In this document: positions 24,342 through 37,700 of the stretch, in pieces
How positions within the stretch are numbered: position 1 is the first letter of the stretch
Layout: every line of letters starts with the position of its first letter
Origin: Poecilobothrus nobilitatus
Taxonomy: Eukaryota > Arthropoda > Insecta > Diptera > Dolichopodidae
Length of the DNA stretch: 64,000 nt
Reading direction: 5' to 3'
NCBI GenBank assembly: GCA_947095535.1
Contig: OX352774.1
Span: 262,357,843-262,421,842, forward strand
Program-made: the position numbers and the translations under genes
Notes under the pieces: model-generated
What the model was told of the DNA's origin: nothing
Database searches by the model: none
Seen by the model: the letters and a program-made list of their open reading frames with translations, nothing else

Positions 24342-25171
24342 GAGGAATTAGAGGAATCTAATTAGGTTAGAGGAAACGAAACGAAGGATAACAAGCTCCT
24401 CATAAATAATCGTGAGACTTGGTTGAATAATAATGTTTATAAAGAATAATAAAGCTTTGGAACGAATTAGCTTTGGTTCCAACAGATTAAATCTAAAAAT
24501 GCTGTTTCTCCTAAATTGTTTTTCCTAATTGAATATAATCCTTTTTTTGTGTTTAATTGATTCAATATACGATAAATTTTTTATAAATTATTTTATTTTA
24601 TAACCAATAATTTCTATATTATATAAATGTACATATATACGTGTAAAAAGAAAACTATTAAAAATTTTTAATTTTAAATATTTAAAAAGATATTTTTAAA
24701 AAAAGACTATAAAAAAAAAAGATATTTTTTGAAACTTTCAAAAATTTTTTGTTCGCTAAAAATTAAAAAGAAATGAATAAATTCTCTGCATAAATATTCA
24801 TTTTAAAAAAATTGCAACACTTTAAACTATTAGGAATTCGAATTTTTTATACATTTATAAAATTAATATAGATGGAATTATGAATAAGATTTTCCAAATA
24901 CCATAAAATCATTTTTTTGTATCATATTTTGTGATTATTACAATATGATGTCTGAAATGCTATTGGAAAATTAATGTTTTTTTTTCTCTGAAATGTCTAA
25001 AAAGGTCCCATCAAAATAATAAGTAATAAACTTAATAAAAATGAATATGATCACTTTAAATATTTTCAGTTCAAAGTTAAAAATCAGATAACGAATAAAA
25101 AATTTGTTTTGGCCTATATTTTTCGAAAAACACGTCTCCTATTATGGTAATTCTGTTATTATGATCCCTTT
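24342..25171. other. AT-rich spacer
   Basis: No feature supported; several A/T runs. Confidence 0.5.
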
Positions 25172-25279
25172 TTACCAATTTTCTTTTATAAGTTGGTCCG
25201 CATAAAATGTATTATTAAGTACGTAATAGTTTGTGGGCAGTTGTTCTCTAACTCGGATGCAAACTAAACTCGAGAACCA
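25172..25279 (-). CDS. Unidentified protein-like open segment
   Basis: Within a less AT-rich patch (about 25130-25440), the minus strand is open for 35 codons ending in a TAA. It reads with varied residues (for example VCIRVREQLPTNYY and YADQLIKENW). No ATG or acceptor bounds it. It may be a fossil piece of a transposon ORF. At this length openness alone is not significant; only the composition and the residue mix draw attention. Confidence 0.15.
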   Translation of the reverse strand, partial: WFSSLVCIRVREQLPTNYYVLNNTFYADQLIKENW

Positions 25280-25930
25280 TTAATTTTGTGTATCTGTATC
25301 AGAATTAAACTCTAATCTTTGATTAGATCTCTACATTTTCTGCAAATACCAATCAAAAAAACGCGCGTGGTCCGCCTAATAATATTTATTATTAACTGGT
25401 GCTGGTACTGATGCTCAGCTGACCAAAAACATTTATCCAAAAACTTAAAGAATGGTAGATAAAGCTTAAATATTATTCAAAATTTGAGTAATATTACAAA
25501 AGTACTTTTTCCTAAATTTATAATATACTGCTTCTTTTTTTTTTCTGTTTCACAACAGTTTTTTTATTTCCTTATTTTGCTTCTAAAAGTAGGTATATAT
25601 TATTCCTTTATTTATCTAAAAAAACTCATCCTAAAGTAACAATGAACAACCAATCATTTTTTATCTAATATTTTTATTTTTTTTTGATTATTTTTATTTG
25701 TATGCGTTTTTCAATATTCCACATTGCTTTTTTTTTGAATTTTCCCCTAAAAAAAAATCTAAGGAAAAAAAAGTTTTAATAGTAATTGAAGAATATTGTG
25801 ATTTTCGGCAAATCAAGCTAATATTAGTTTTTCCATTTCATACGCCATTCTTAGGCTTTTTTTTTTCTTTTTTGCATAATAATTGGAGAGTAAAATATCA
25901 GCTTCATACTTGCATTCAACTTTAGTTTTT

Positions 25931-26757
25931 AGCACATTTCCAAAAAAATTTTGAAAAAATGTGCTTATTAGTTTCACTCTGTCCGTCCCTCCGTCCGTCC
26001 GTCCGTCTGTTTACAAAACTTCTACACCGTTAAAGATAGAGAAAAAAACTTTTAACCATAGGTAGATCTCATAAAAAAAATAATTTTGTGGAACAACTTT
26101 TTCATGTAGCCCCCCCCCCATTACGGAGCTACAGCCCCTCAAACTTTGAAAAAGCCCTATTTTTAAATGCATATATCTTATGTTCTGCTTAAGATTTTTT
26201 CAATCTGAAAACGTCATTCGACAGGTATTTCTTTTATCTTTGTAAATTAATATCAAAATTATACAATTTTTTTAAATTTAGTATTTAAATTTACCGTTAT
26301 GTGAAAACCAAATTTTGCATGATTTTTCTACTTTCATAACTCCGGCGCGCTTCTAGATAGAAGCTTGAAATTTTGACGCAAGAAAGAACTTTTAGAATTA
26401 GTATAAGTTTCCTCAGAAAATTTTTTGGTAACACCCCCTCTTTAAAGAGTTATTACGCCTCAAAAATTGAAAATTTGCTATTTTTAGACACCTGTAACTT
26501 AGGCACCTGTACAAATTTTTCTTCGGCAAGACATGAAAATTAAAGGTTCAATAATATATTTTTACGTGTGTTAACGGCTTTTCTTAGTTATATAGAATTC
26601 CGGAATTACGGCCCCTCAAAATTTCAAAAATGTCCTATTTTCACATTTTTTCTTATATGAAATTTTCAAATTTTTGTGCAAGTCACACTTCTAAACAGTT
26701 TGTATTGAGTTTTGGAAATGTGCGCTTTTAAAAACCGTTGGTTTACATTCTACCTTG
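25931..26757 (-). mobile_element. HINE family C, copy C1, single-module form
   Basis: Read on the minus strand the element begins CAAGGTAGAATGTAAACCAA and carries the sub-terminal word GCACATTTCCAAAA, whose inverse lies at the other end. It contains one copy of the roughly 480-bp interior module (CACCTGTAACTT, ATAACTCCGGCGCGC, ACGTCATTCG) and ends with the GTCC/GGAC microsatellite (about 25979-26009, + strand GTCCGTCC) and a terminal hairpin AGCACATTT ... AAATGTGCT. At 827 bp it is about 477 bp shorter than C2, exactly one module. It is non-coding. Confidence 0.88.
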
Positions 26758-27441
26758 TTTTTTTTATATTCATTTCATTTTATCATTTCTATTCGCGAAT
26801 TTTCCTTTTGCATTTTATACTCATATTCATAAATTTCACTGAATTTTGCAAAATAAAATATTTAAGCTTTCAAGTGGTTTTTTTTTTTTTTTTCAAGCTA
26901 AATTTTTATTTATGTACTTGTAGAATTTTTTAATTCATTTTAATTGAAATTGAAATTTTCAGGATACACTTATCTTGTTTATATTAAACAAATAAACGTT
27001 CAATCAATAACAGAAATTTTAATCGTAGATACTGTAAGCTATATATAGATTAATAGAAGCTAAAATATTATCTTTATTTGAAAATCAGAATTTTAATAAT
27101 AAATTTATTTAACAAAGATCTAAATATTGATTCATTGAATTCATACAATAAAAGCAAATTTTTTTCAATAAATGTAAATTGAAAGAATTATGAAAAAAAT
27201 AAAAAATCGAATAAAATAAATTAAAAGAAATCATGTTCATAAAAAAAAAGTACAATAAGTAAATTTTAAAATAATTTTGAAAAAAAAAAATCTCAATTTA
27301 TTTAATTTAAGAGATTGATTGAATTAAAAATTGAAAGATTGAACTAATCGGAAAGTTTTGTTTCAATTAATGTCAATTAATATCAGTAGATTTAATAAAA
27401 TTAAACATAAACTCAAGTCAAAAGAAATGCACCGGGTTCTT
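26758..27441. other. AT-rich spacer
   Basis: A T run at 26878-26893 and general A/T richness; the frame at 26712-26933 is phenylalanine-rich and begins inside HINE C1. Confidence 0.5.
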
Positions 27442-28453
27442 CTAGCAAGTGTTTGACTTTAACCAAACGAAACCAACCCTTTTAGAATCATACTTTAGGA
27501 TAGGTTCTTTAATAAATAATGAAATAATATACAGTGTAATTTGAGAGATAAGCATGTGGGGTAAGGATGCTTGGGAAATTGTGTTTGGAATAATTAGAGT
27601 TATGAAGGACAAAGGCGCAAATATGGAGAGTTATTTTGAAGAAAAATGTTAATGTTGTTCTCAAATTCCATTAAATCGTATCTACACAATATGAATTACT
27701 AACTTTTTGAAACATATGTACTGACATAAGGTACTATTTATAAATGCGCATAACATAAAAGAATTTTCGAATGCTATGTTACGCCATTTTGAAAGTCCTA
27801 CAGTATAGGAAAGAGCATCTAACGCACTCCTCAGTAGAAAACTTTGAGTGGACATATTAATTGTTTTATTTTTTTAGAACAAATGTTTGTCCCTACAAGA
27901 TGCAATGACCCGACTGTACCGTGACGGTAGAGTAGACTGATTGTTAAAGTACAAACTGGGGTCGCAAATAAGATGAATTGTTATATTTTACCTTTTGCCG
28001 ATAAAACCTGGAGCTATTTGGGGAACTCCATCCCAAATATGTGCAATATATTCCATTTTCGGTCTAATGTATGAATCATCATATTCATTAAAACATTAAA
28101 TTAATCGAAGCTTAACCCTCATATGAGACTAAAATCGATTATCTAATATCAATTAGGTACTAGTTTATCTGGTTTATTTAGTTTAAAGTCTAAATCAAAA
28201 ACAAAAATTATAAGTTCTTTTAGTAAGTAGTTAAACATAAACTTAGAATAAGAATTAAAATGTGTTAGCTCAAGGTATATGATACATTATCAAAGTTAAA
28301 TGTATCACACTTCTAATTAAGTTCAATTTTTAAAATTTAGAAATCAAATCTAATGTTCCAAGCTAATGAGGTTTGGATTTATTCAAGAAGTCGTAAGATG
28401 GATGAATGTTTCATTGACCTCAAACTCAATATCCATTTGTTAAGTTCCTGCTC
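27442..28453. pseudogene. Decayed retroelement-like region
   Basis: About 1 kb is less AT-rich and contains several protein-like readings. On the minus strand at 27442-27507, EPILKYDSKRVGF recalls the P-V-L-x-x-(Y/F)-D-P-K-x start of a Ty3/Gypsy RNase H. On the + strand a 32-codon ATG frame spans 27554-27652 (MWGKDAWEIVFGIIRVMKDK...). One + frame from about 27734 to 28100 stays readable across a few stops, including IKEFSNAMLRHFESPTV and LSLQDAMTRLYRD, the first loosely like a W-x-x-F-x-x-x-L-x-x-x-F gag word. At about 28357-28434 a + frame reads RFGFIQEVVRWMNVSLTS, resembling non-LTR reverse transcriptase between motifs A and B. The pieces are short, on both strands and frameshifted. More than one element may be represented, and none is intact. 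Confidence 0.3.
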
Positions 28454-31400
28454 ACAGCTCCAGGGATTAGCGAATCACTTGTAGATGTTAAAAAAAATGA
28501 GTTGTAATAAAGGGTTACAATTTCATAAATGATACCATGGGCTTATGGTATAGTGTCTATAATTTGAAATCAAAAATTAATTAATTTAATACATAAAACT
28601 TTACAAAAATGCCATTTAAAAATCAAAATATAAAATTTTAAATAATTTTTTTATATACGCTTTTGATACGCATATTTTTTTTATATTTTAAAATGGCATA
28701 ATTATTGTACATTTATAACTTGATTTAAAATACTTAATTTAATGGATTAATGGACTAAAATTAGCAGACATTTTGTTTTTTTTTTTTTTTTTGATAATCT
28801 AATCACATTTTTAATTAAAACAATCATAAGTCAAATATTTCTGCGATTAATTTATATATGTATATTTTATGTTTATTAAACGCAACATAATTTAGAAATT
28901 TAAAATGAAGTCACCAGGTGGATTACACATTACAAAAACACAAAAAAAATCCTTATCAAAATAATGGTTTTTCTTTCAATTTTCCTCTTCCTTTCTGACA
29001 TACTTTTTCTTATATTCTTAATAAATCAATAAAATTTCAACCTATGAAAGACTACAAATTAACTTTAAGAATTTTTAAAATTTTCCACATCCATGGCACG
29101 ATAAGAAGTAAAAAAAAAAAAAATTGTATAAAATATAAATATGAATGAAAATTCATTGTAAATATTGTAAAATAAATACATTGTACCCAATGCAGGAATT
29201 TTTCTTTTTTTTTTTTTCTATTTTCTTGCGCTTTGTTAAATAATTTCCTTTAAAGCGAAATTTAATGTAAATTTATTACATAACATAATTTATGAATTCC
29301 TTTTCAAAATGAAGTAGAAAAAAAAGAAGAAAAAATAAAAACAAATCCTTATGTTCTTTGCCTAATTTATTTTTAAACCAAAAGCCCAACATTGACTTTT
29401 CTTTTGCTCTTTTAATTTTTATCATCACCAATGGTGTACTGATTGCACTCTTCCTCTACGACCACCCCTCTTCTCTACTCATTCATTTTTGTCTTCTCAT
29501 AAAATAACCTACACTTTTGTTACTGTTGTTGTTATTGTTGTTGATTTTTTGTATTGTTGCGCTAGAATTGCGTCTTTTTTTTCATATAAAAGGGATTAAT
29601 GTTTGCTTTTCTATCTTTTTTCTTTTGTTTTTTTTTTTGTTTTTGTTCTTATGTTACTGTTTATGTTTCTTTATGAAATAATTTTTTATTTATGATCTAA
29701 GGACATTAAAGTGTATTACATAAAAACAAAACAAAACAAAAAAAAAAGAAAATAAACAAAAAAGATGAGTCCTTTCATAATACACAATCATGTAAAAATG
29801 AATACACCTAGAGAACTGCTTTTTTTTTAAGTCTTTTTTTTTTTTTGTAATAAAGGAAGCGTCGCATAATTTATTTAATTTACAGTTTTCTTTTTTGTTT
29901 TACTTTTTTATTTAGCTTATTATTATTTTTTTCAATTTTAAATTCTTTAAAAATTTACAACGTTTTTTAAAATATTATGTTTGTGACGTTAAGAGAGTAA
30001 TAGTAAGTTAAATTTTATTTTAAACATTCAAGTTTTTCATATGGGACAGGACAATGATATAAAAATAACTGATTCCTTATTAAAATTTACAATATCCCAC
30101 ATATTCACAATATTATTGATTAAGCTGCCATTTGAATTTTGTTTTTATTTTTTAATAAAAAGTTAGGTCTTATAACTGTAGGTCATGGTATGGTCCAGCT
30201 TATTTTAAAGGTAGCGGTAACTAGTTAAATTTTCTTTCATTTTGGATATTTTTTTTAATGACTATTGGATTGAATTAATTGTTTATATTTACTAATTTTC
30301 AATCGATTCAGGATATTTTCACCACTTTGGTATTTTATTTGAAAATGCTTCCAATTTATTTTGACATCACTTGATTTTGCTTTTATTGAAAAAAATTAGT
30401 TACGAAATTTCATTATAGCGTTTTTCCTAGAGGAGGTAGAGATGTTCAAAACAAGCGACAAAATCTTAATTCCCCTTTGTAGTATTATCACAATTTCATA
30501 GTAGTATCAAATTTTCACTAAACCTACCTCTTCTCATAGTCAGAACAAAGGATTAAACACCCTAACTGTTTGCATAGTAAAATGTCTGAACAATAACGAT
30601 AGATGAGATGGAAAAACGAATACTACTGTAGATATATGGTTAGCTTTGAACCGTATTTGTAGTAAGATATTCTAGAAACCTTAACATATTACATTCATAT
30701 TATCTAATTCTATCTAGTATAAATAATAAAATATATTTTCGTAAAAAATGTGTATATTTAGAGAACAGACATAAAACATTGTTATCTCCTGTGCTTCGTT
30801 GCTAAACAGAATCTACAAAGTGCAGACGGACAAAAATCAAATAAAAATAATTGTTAAATTTATATTTTCAAATATTTAAAAATAAAAAACAAAAAAAAAA
30901 TTATCTAAAGCGGAAAGGATGTAAGGGATAAAAAAAAAATATGCTTTTCTTATGACTTTTGGTCATATTTTGGCGTTTTTCTAAAAAATTTTATGAGCTT
31001 AGAAATACTTAAGACATTAATTTATAATTTGTTTAACTTTTTTTTTATTTTTTTGTTTTTGTGTTTCTATTTTGTTAAGTCATTCAGTATTTTTTTTATA
31101 TTATAAATCATTTTTAAAAAACCATTTTAATTTTTATTTTTCTTTGTTTTGTTTCTAACGACAAAAGTATTACAAAAAAGGTCAGATAAACCTTAAAGTA
31201 TCTTTACAAAAAAAATTCTTTTGTCTCGTTTATTTGAATTTAGATTTATTTATTTTTTTTTTTTTTGTTTTTTGGTTCATGTAAATATTTTGGTATTAAA
31301 TCATTTAGATATGAAACAAGAAAGTATATATTTATTTAAATAATTTTATTAAGAAAATAGTTTTTTCAAGAGTTGTACAATTCTGTTGATTTTGTAAAAT

Positions 31401-32065
31401 TAACTTATTTTCACTTGTTTATAAAATAATTAAATGATTTTACATATTATTCTTTTAAATAAAAATTATGTCAAATACTATAAAGACATTTTCAGAGTAA
31501 TATTCTTTGAAAAAGTGGAAGCTTTTTCTTATCTTCCGCTACTTTACAATAATGTAATTTTTGATTTTCCTCGAGAAAATGAAAAAATAAAATTGGCTTA
31601 AATAAAGGCGAGAGTTGATATTTAATTTTTATTAATAAGTCATTAATTATTTCCAATTATTCAAAGTGAGAATACACTGTAACATAATAATTTCTTTTAA
31701 CTTTTTTAAAAGAAATCCTTTTAAATATCAATACTTTCTAGATTATGCTTTAAAAAACTGCAATTGAAAGAATGTTTAAAAATCCTTAAAAAAATTTAAA
31801 AAAATCGAGCATTTTAAAGTATTTACGAGAATGTTATCTTATTATTTTAAATTCGTAATAATAAGAATCATAAAAACATTAAAAACTACACGTAATAATT
31901 GTATCCTTTCCCATCACTAACACCAAATCATCTCCTAACCAGGGGAACACATTAAGTAATTTCGCATTGAAACCGGCTTTTTCTATAACAGCTTGTAAAT
32001 ATTATTCTAATAACAACAAGCCAATACACTAATAAACCGTAGATGACTTTCTATAAGTACCTGTG
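28454..32065. other. AT-rich spacer
   Basis: The stretch contains poly-T and poly-A tracts (28775-28792, 29206-29218, 31258-31266) and no supported gene. A minus-strand open run of about 44 codons near 30520-30680 is unrecognised and at chance expectation. Confidence 0.5.
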
Positions 32066-32460
32066 CTATGGTCTCTAAATTGCTGCAATATCGGTAAAGT
32101 ACAGGGATTTTATTATGACACTATCCAATCGGTAGATATTTGTACATATATGCATTTGCATGGTTGAGACTTGCCTCATATACTATTACAGAAACTGCAA
32201 TGATGAAAAGGAATCAATTTTTCATCTCTTATGTGAATATCTAGTAGTGCCTCTAAAAAAAAATTTTTGGAGAAATTCTTCTTTAATAACTTCTTTTATC
32301 TGTCGTAGCTTGGCTTTATTGATTTATAGTGTTTCTTAATAAATTCCCAATTGTTTAATAAGGAAAATCCTGGGTATCACAGCAGGCTTAAACTGATCTT
32401 AGTCTGCATCTGTAGGATTTTCTATCTATCTAACTATCTAGACCTATCTAAGTATTGTAA
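32066..32460 (+). pseudogene. Non-LTR retrotransposon remnant: ORF2 C-terminus and 3' UTR
   Basis: A 59-codon frame at 32160-32339 begins MVETC and includes the segment NCNDEKESIFHLLCEY. This fits the C-terminal word of fly R1/LOA/Jockey-type LINEs, C-x-x-C-x-x-(E/D)-x-E-(T/S)-x-x-H-(L/I)-L-x-x-C-P, preceded by MGLxET. The usual CRxC is partly altered (YYYRNC) and the usual CP has become EY, consistent with decay. Upstream in the same frame an LSNR word is followed by an in-frame stop, where the family has an L-S-R...T-G-H segment. Downstream, 32360-32460 (TATCACAGCAGGC, TTAAACTGATCTTAG, CTATCTAACTATCTAG) looks like the short 3' UTR after ORF2 in these LINEs. Stops and missing residues make it dead. 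This is the clearest protein-level identification in the window. Confidence 0.6.
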
Positions 32461-34215
32461 TGGCTTACGTGATTATGTACTAAATTAGAGTGTGGAAAAT
32501 AAAAGTGCTAACTTTTTTCAAGAAATTTTCTAAATTATATGCCCTCGTTTACATGTTTAAAAAACAAAATACATAAAACTATAATTTTAGATCGTATTTG
32601 AAAATAGTTTTAATTGATTAAATTACTTTTCCTTCAAATATCTATTTATTGCCAAAAAAAAAAAAAAATAAAAATTATTATATGAACCAATATTGATTAC
32701 AATTTATTTAACCTGATGGCATTTACACATTACCTAACAGATACCTTACTTAAATTTTAACTTATATAAAAAATTTCCATAAATATGCAATAAAATATTT
32801 TCATAAATGCTTATACTCTTCTTAATTCCAAAAAGGACTTAATTCAATTATTCAACAACAAAAAAAAAAAAAACAAAAAAAATAACATTGTACACCTATA
32901 AAGTCTTAAAACATAAATCAATAAATAAATTATAAACAAATTTAATAAAAAAAAAAAAAAAAAAAAATTAAAATAAATAAATTATTAAATAAATGTTTTT
33001 TCATGTTATTCAAACAAACACGATTGTCCTCATATTAAATAATTTGTTATAAATTTCCATTAAATTAAATTAAAATTAAAAGGATAAAAAACAAAATTTT
33101 TTTTTTATGTACATAAATTCACATAATATATATATATATATTATATAACAAATTTATACATATAAAAAAAAATTGTATATAATATGTATATGTAAAAAAA
33201 CAAAAAAATAGCAAAAAAAAATTTCATATAAAAATATTGACAATTTATTTAAAATTTTTTTCATCCATCAGGTTTTTATAATTCATTTCACACCAAAAAG
33301 GAAAACAATGAAAAATAATTAAAAACAAAAAAAAAAATTGAGAAAATCAAAAACAAAACTATAATAAAAAATAATAAATAAATAGAAACAAAAAAAAAAA
33401 TTGTTAAAGAATTTATTCGTAAATATTTTTTCATTAAAATTCTACACATTTTTTTTCACTATGACGGTTGGCAGCAGGCTGAATTTCACTAAAATAATTT
33501 TTGCAATCCTTATTTTTTTTTTTACTGTTTTTTTTTTTTTTTTTTTTTGTTGATTTTTTATATTTTACTCCCCTATTTTATGTCATATGTGTTTCTATTT
33601 CACTATATTTTATATTTTGTTTTTTTATACATACTTTTAATATTTTATATTCATTATTTTTCTCTCATTTTGTTTTTTCTGAATTTTGTTGGGTCACATA
33701 TTTTTGTTTGTACAACATTTTCAAAAAAAAAAAAAAAAAAAAAAAACAAAAAACTAAGAAATAAAAATATTTTAAGTCCAAATAAAATGTATGAAATGAA
33801 TTCGAATTTATTAAAGTTAAAATTTGTACAGTCTGTTTATATATTTTGGTTTTTTTTTCGTCTTCTTTTTTCCATGTACCATTCATCTTTGTTAAGATTT
33901 AGATTAAAGACCTCCACAAGTGAAATATTCCTCGTACTACGAGAAATTTTCATATATCGATTACTAATGATTTAACGATTTTTGTTTTAATTGTTGTAAG
34001 GCCTAAAAATAATCTTTTTATGTTATTAAGTTGTTTATTTCTAGGAATTTTTTTATTTTTTATTACCCGAATGTAAATTTCATCTTAGAAATTCTATGAT
34101 AATGAACAGGATTTACTAGATAGCATAATGCAATATAAAATAATACTTTCGATTTTCCAAACACAAATAAATGGCTATTACTGTTAACTCCTTAGCGAAA
34201 AATCTCACAGTTTAC
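32461..34215. other. Extremely AT-rich block with strand-asymmetric A and T tracts
   Basis: From about 32830 to 33430 the + strand is rich in A runs (for example 32945-32967). From about 33430 to 33720 it is rich in T runs. A long A run follows at about 33723-33746. A TA repeat lies at about 33126-33142. The 142-codon frame at 33547-33975 and its neighbours arise from this skew. Confidence 0.6.
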
Positions 34216-34263
34216 AACCCTATGGCAATTAGATGACCATAAACCCTATGGCAATTAGATGAC
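34216..34263. repeat. Exact 22-bp direct duplication, period 26 bp
   Basis: The word AACCCTATGGCAATTAGATG (plus AC) occurs at 34216-34237 and again at 34242-34263, separated by CATA. Confidence 0.85.
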
Positions 34264-34666
34264 TGACTTTCGCTGACTATATGATGATATTTAAACAATT
34301 ATTCAGCTTTATTTAGATAATTTTTTCTGCTTTTATTTAGCAGTTAATCATATTTTACTTTTATTCTTCTCCTTTAATCTTATTCGACTATTCCCTATTA
34401 GTTTTTCTATTATTCATTGTCATTGGGTATAGTGCATTATATTCTTGAGTTAACTTCTTTAAGAAATATTTTATCTTCTCCTTTTTTGCATTTGTGCTTT
34501 AATTTAAATCACCCCCCATTTTATTACCTAAAACTTTTTTTTCTCTATTCATTGCATTTAGATTGAAATAAAATTAGAAAATAGAATTGTGCTTATCACA
34601 AAATCTATTATTTTCTCTATAACTTATTTTTATCTCTGGTACTGATTTATTTAACTATTTTTGTAG

Positions 34667-34715
34667 GATGCGTCATTCATTTTTACATACAGGAAGCGTA
34701 CAAACAGACACTGCG
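34667..34715 (+). CDS. Candidate 49-nt exon
   Basis: A good acceptor (TTTAACTATTTTTGTAG) immediately precedes a 49-nt segment of clearly lower AT content that ends before GTATGC, an acceptable donor. All three frames are open; the reading starting at its second base gives MRHSFLHTGSVQTDTA. No neighbouring exon could be linked, and I cannot name a gene. It could be a micro-exon of a gene with very long introns or a chance arrangement. Confidence 0.2.
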
Positions 34716-37700
34716 GTATGCAGTTATTCATTTTCTTACATTTGTTTGGATGCTTGTTTATAGAATATTATTTATGTGTGTGCGTGTTTGGATTTTTTTT
34801 ATATAGATTCTGTTTCAGTGTTGACTTTAGAGTTCAGACAAAATAAAACAATAAACAAAAACAAAAAATGTGAAACACTTCGTTGTATATATTATCTGTG
34901 TTTACCTTTTGGTATGTTCCTTTTATTTGGTGTATCAGAAAACCCAGCTGGAGATTGTTTTCCTCTAGCAAATAAAACAAAAAAAAAAAAAAAATTAAAA
35001 AAAAAAAAAAAAAATATCAAAATGAAATAATCATCAGGATTTTTTTAAAGAATTTGCACATGCACACACTAGTTAATATATATGTTTGGTTTATAATATT
35101 ACAGATTTTCACATCCATATTAATATAAAATTGTTTGTTTTAAAATAAAAAAAATAAAAATGAAAATAAAACACAAAAGAAACACTGTCATAACATATTT
35201 ACACATGTATTTGGGCATAATTATTAAAAAAACAATCTACCAATGACAAAAAAAAAAAAAATAGTGAAACTGAGAGGCAAAAAAAGGAAAAAACTTTAAA
35301 TATTAAAAAATGCTCGTTGTTAGGTTATACAATAAGGCTATATGATTGATATCGATGTTTTCTATGATAACTTATGGTATTTAAGTAAGTCGCAAACGTA
35401 ATTAACATATCACACTAAAATATAAATATGCCAAAATTACAGTTGATAGACTCTGTTAATCAAATGTATAATAAACCAAAACTATTTAAAACACGACTGC
35501 CGTAAAAGGAATAAAATTTTAAAATTATTTTTAAAGAAAATGTTCTCTGGAAAGACGTCTTACTGAAAACCATACCTCTGATTGTATTTAATTCATAACT
35601 TTGATTAATTTTCCAGTTTTGAGAAAACAATAAAATATCTGTTTTGAGAAAATAATATAAGGTCAAGCCTTAGGATTTGCAATAACTTTATAACTTAATA
35701 TGAATACCTTAACTTAATAATAATACCTACTATACTTAGTCACCATACAATGATTATAAACTAGCACTAGCGGCTTTTAGTTTGCCTATAATATGAATCA
35801 ATAATAATAAAATATCTCTGTTTTTAGAACCTTCGGGAGTAAGCGTTCAAATTCTGCATAGTTCGAAAGTATTTTTAATTTAAGGGAAATTTAATGAAAA
35901 ATTTTTATTTTCCGTACCAAATCCCGTTTGTACCAAATACAGTTTTTATCTATATTATTTTTTATTAATCTAGAATATAGGTTTAAATTTTTTTTTTTTT
36001 TATTTCAAAAGACACCCAGCACCATTTATTTATTTTTAATTATTTCTGGGTAATAATAAAGTAAAAAATATTTTACAAATCGAAAATATTAAAAATTTAT
36101 ATAATCCGATTGCAACAAATATTACGTTATTGGTAAAATGGTATTTCGAAAAACAAATTTGGTTTTTTTTTTGCCACTGATCCTTATAAATTTATAAAAA
36201 GTTTCCATACATTTAATTACTATAAAAATAAAAAATAAAAATTCTATACTGCATTTTGCATATTTTAATAACAGCCTTTTATTTTATATTTATTTATTTA
36301 TAAATTTTTTAATTCAACTTTTTTTTTGTAGTGTAGAATCCTGCTGTTTTTCTATTTTATACTAAATATAAAATAAAACAAACATTTTATAAAAAGTCAT
36401 AGTTAAACGCTTTTCAGCATATAAAATAGATTTCACATTGTTTTATATTATGTGTTGCGACTCTTCACATGTTTTTGGCAGAAAAATACATGCCAGAAAA
36501 CTCAACAAAAAAAATTGCTAGCTGCGAAAAAATTTGAAATTAAATTACAAAAATTGTACAACTTTTTAAAACGATTTTTTGTGATTTCTTTTCCTATTTA
36601 TTATTTTCGTCTCTCGGAGTCATTTTGTTTTTTTTTTATCTATTACGAAATAATTTTTTAGTGTTTTTTTTGTTGTTTTTTGGTTTTCTTTTTTAACAGA
36701 AGTATTAATTTTAAAATTTTGCGTCACTGTTTTTTTAAACCGTATACTGAAATTTTGTGTATTTTTTTTTTAATAAATTTGTTAAAATATTAATTACAAC
36801 TAAAAACAAAAATATTTTTAATGGAAAATTCCGTAAAAATTTTTAGTTTAATGGAAAAAAAAAATTGTCGATTAAAATATTTAAGATTTTTTTTTTCTCT
36901 TTGTTAATTGTGGAATAATAAAAGCCCATGATTGGGAAAAAAAAAACAGAATATAATATTATTATAACACTTTGGTTCTATCGATTTTTATTTCTTTGTT
37001 AAAAATTATTTAAGAACAAAATGTTTGAAAAATTAATTTTTTTTAGTTATCAGAATCATAAAAAATACAAAGAGTAATTTTATTAACATAAAAAATCTTC
37101 TAATTGCTTAATACATTTTGTGTAGTTCAAATAAATCTGATCGTCACCTCTTTTATATTTAAATTTCAGCACCTCATAATAAACTCAGTACAATAATGTT
37201 TGCAAATATATTGGGTGCACCGATGGTTTTTTCTCTTAAGGTTAATATTAACATTTAACACCTAATATAGCAAAATCTTTAAAATTTCAAAACAAAACCC
37301 AGATATTCAAGACGAGGAAATACCGTTAACTTGAAAAAATTATTTATATTATTCACATTAATTATTTCAAAGAGGTCATAGTGATAATATTTAAAATGTA
37401 AATCTTAAATACAGTCAATTTCAATTAATTTATGTTTACAAAATGAAAAAGGTTTAATAATAAGGTTTTAATACATACTAAAATGATTAAAAAGTTGAAA
37501 AAGCTTACTTGTATAGGTACTGCAAATCAATAATTTCAAAAAATTATATTAGGAAAAATTTTCTTAAATGGAATCTGAATTTTGGTGATTATTTTGAATG
37601 TTAAACATTTATATCGTTTAATAAATACTAAAATTTATTACTTCCTTAAAGTATTAGTTCTACAAACGGGATGCTTGCATAATGCATATGTTTAAAAACT

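Noticed and set aside
33501..33560. Signal-peptide-like reading starting near 33463
   Set aside because: The hydrophobic run is encoded by poly(T), so it carries no evidence of function.
33547..33975. 142-codon open frame on the + strand
   Set aside because: It is the longest in the window, but its first half is F/L/Y/I from T-rich DNA and its middle is a lysine run from a poly(A) tract. No domain or varied coding composition is seen.
35460..35666. 68-codon frame on the minus strand
   Set aside because: Unremarkable composition, no splice or start context, expected by chance.
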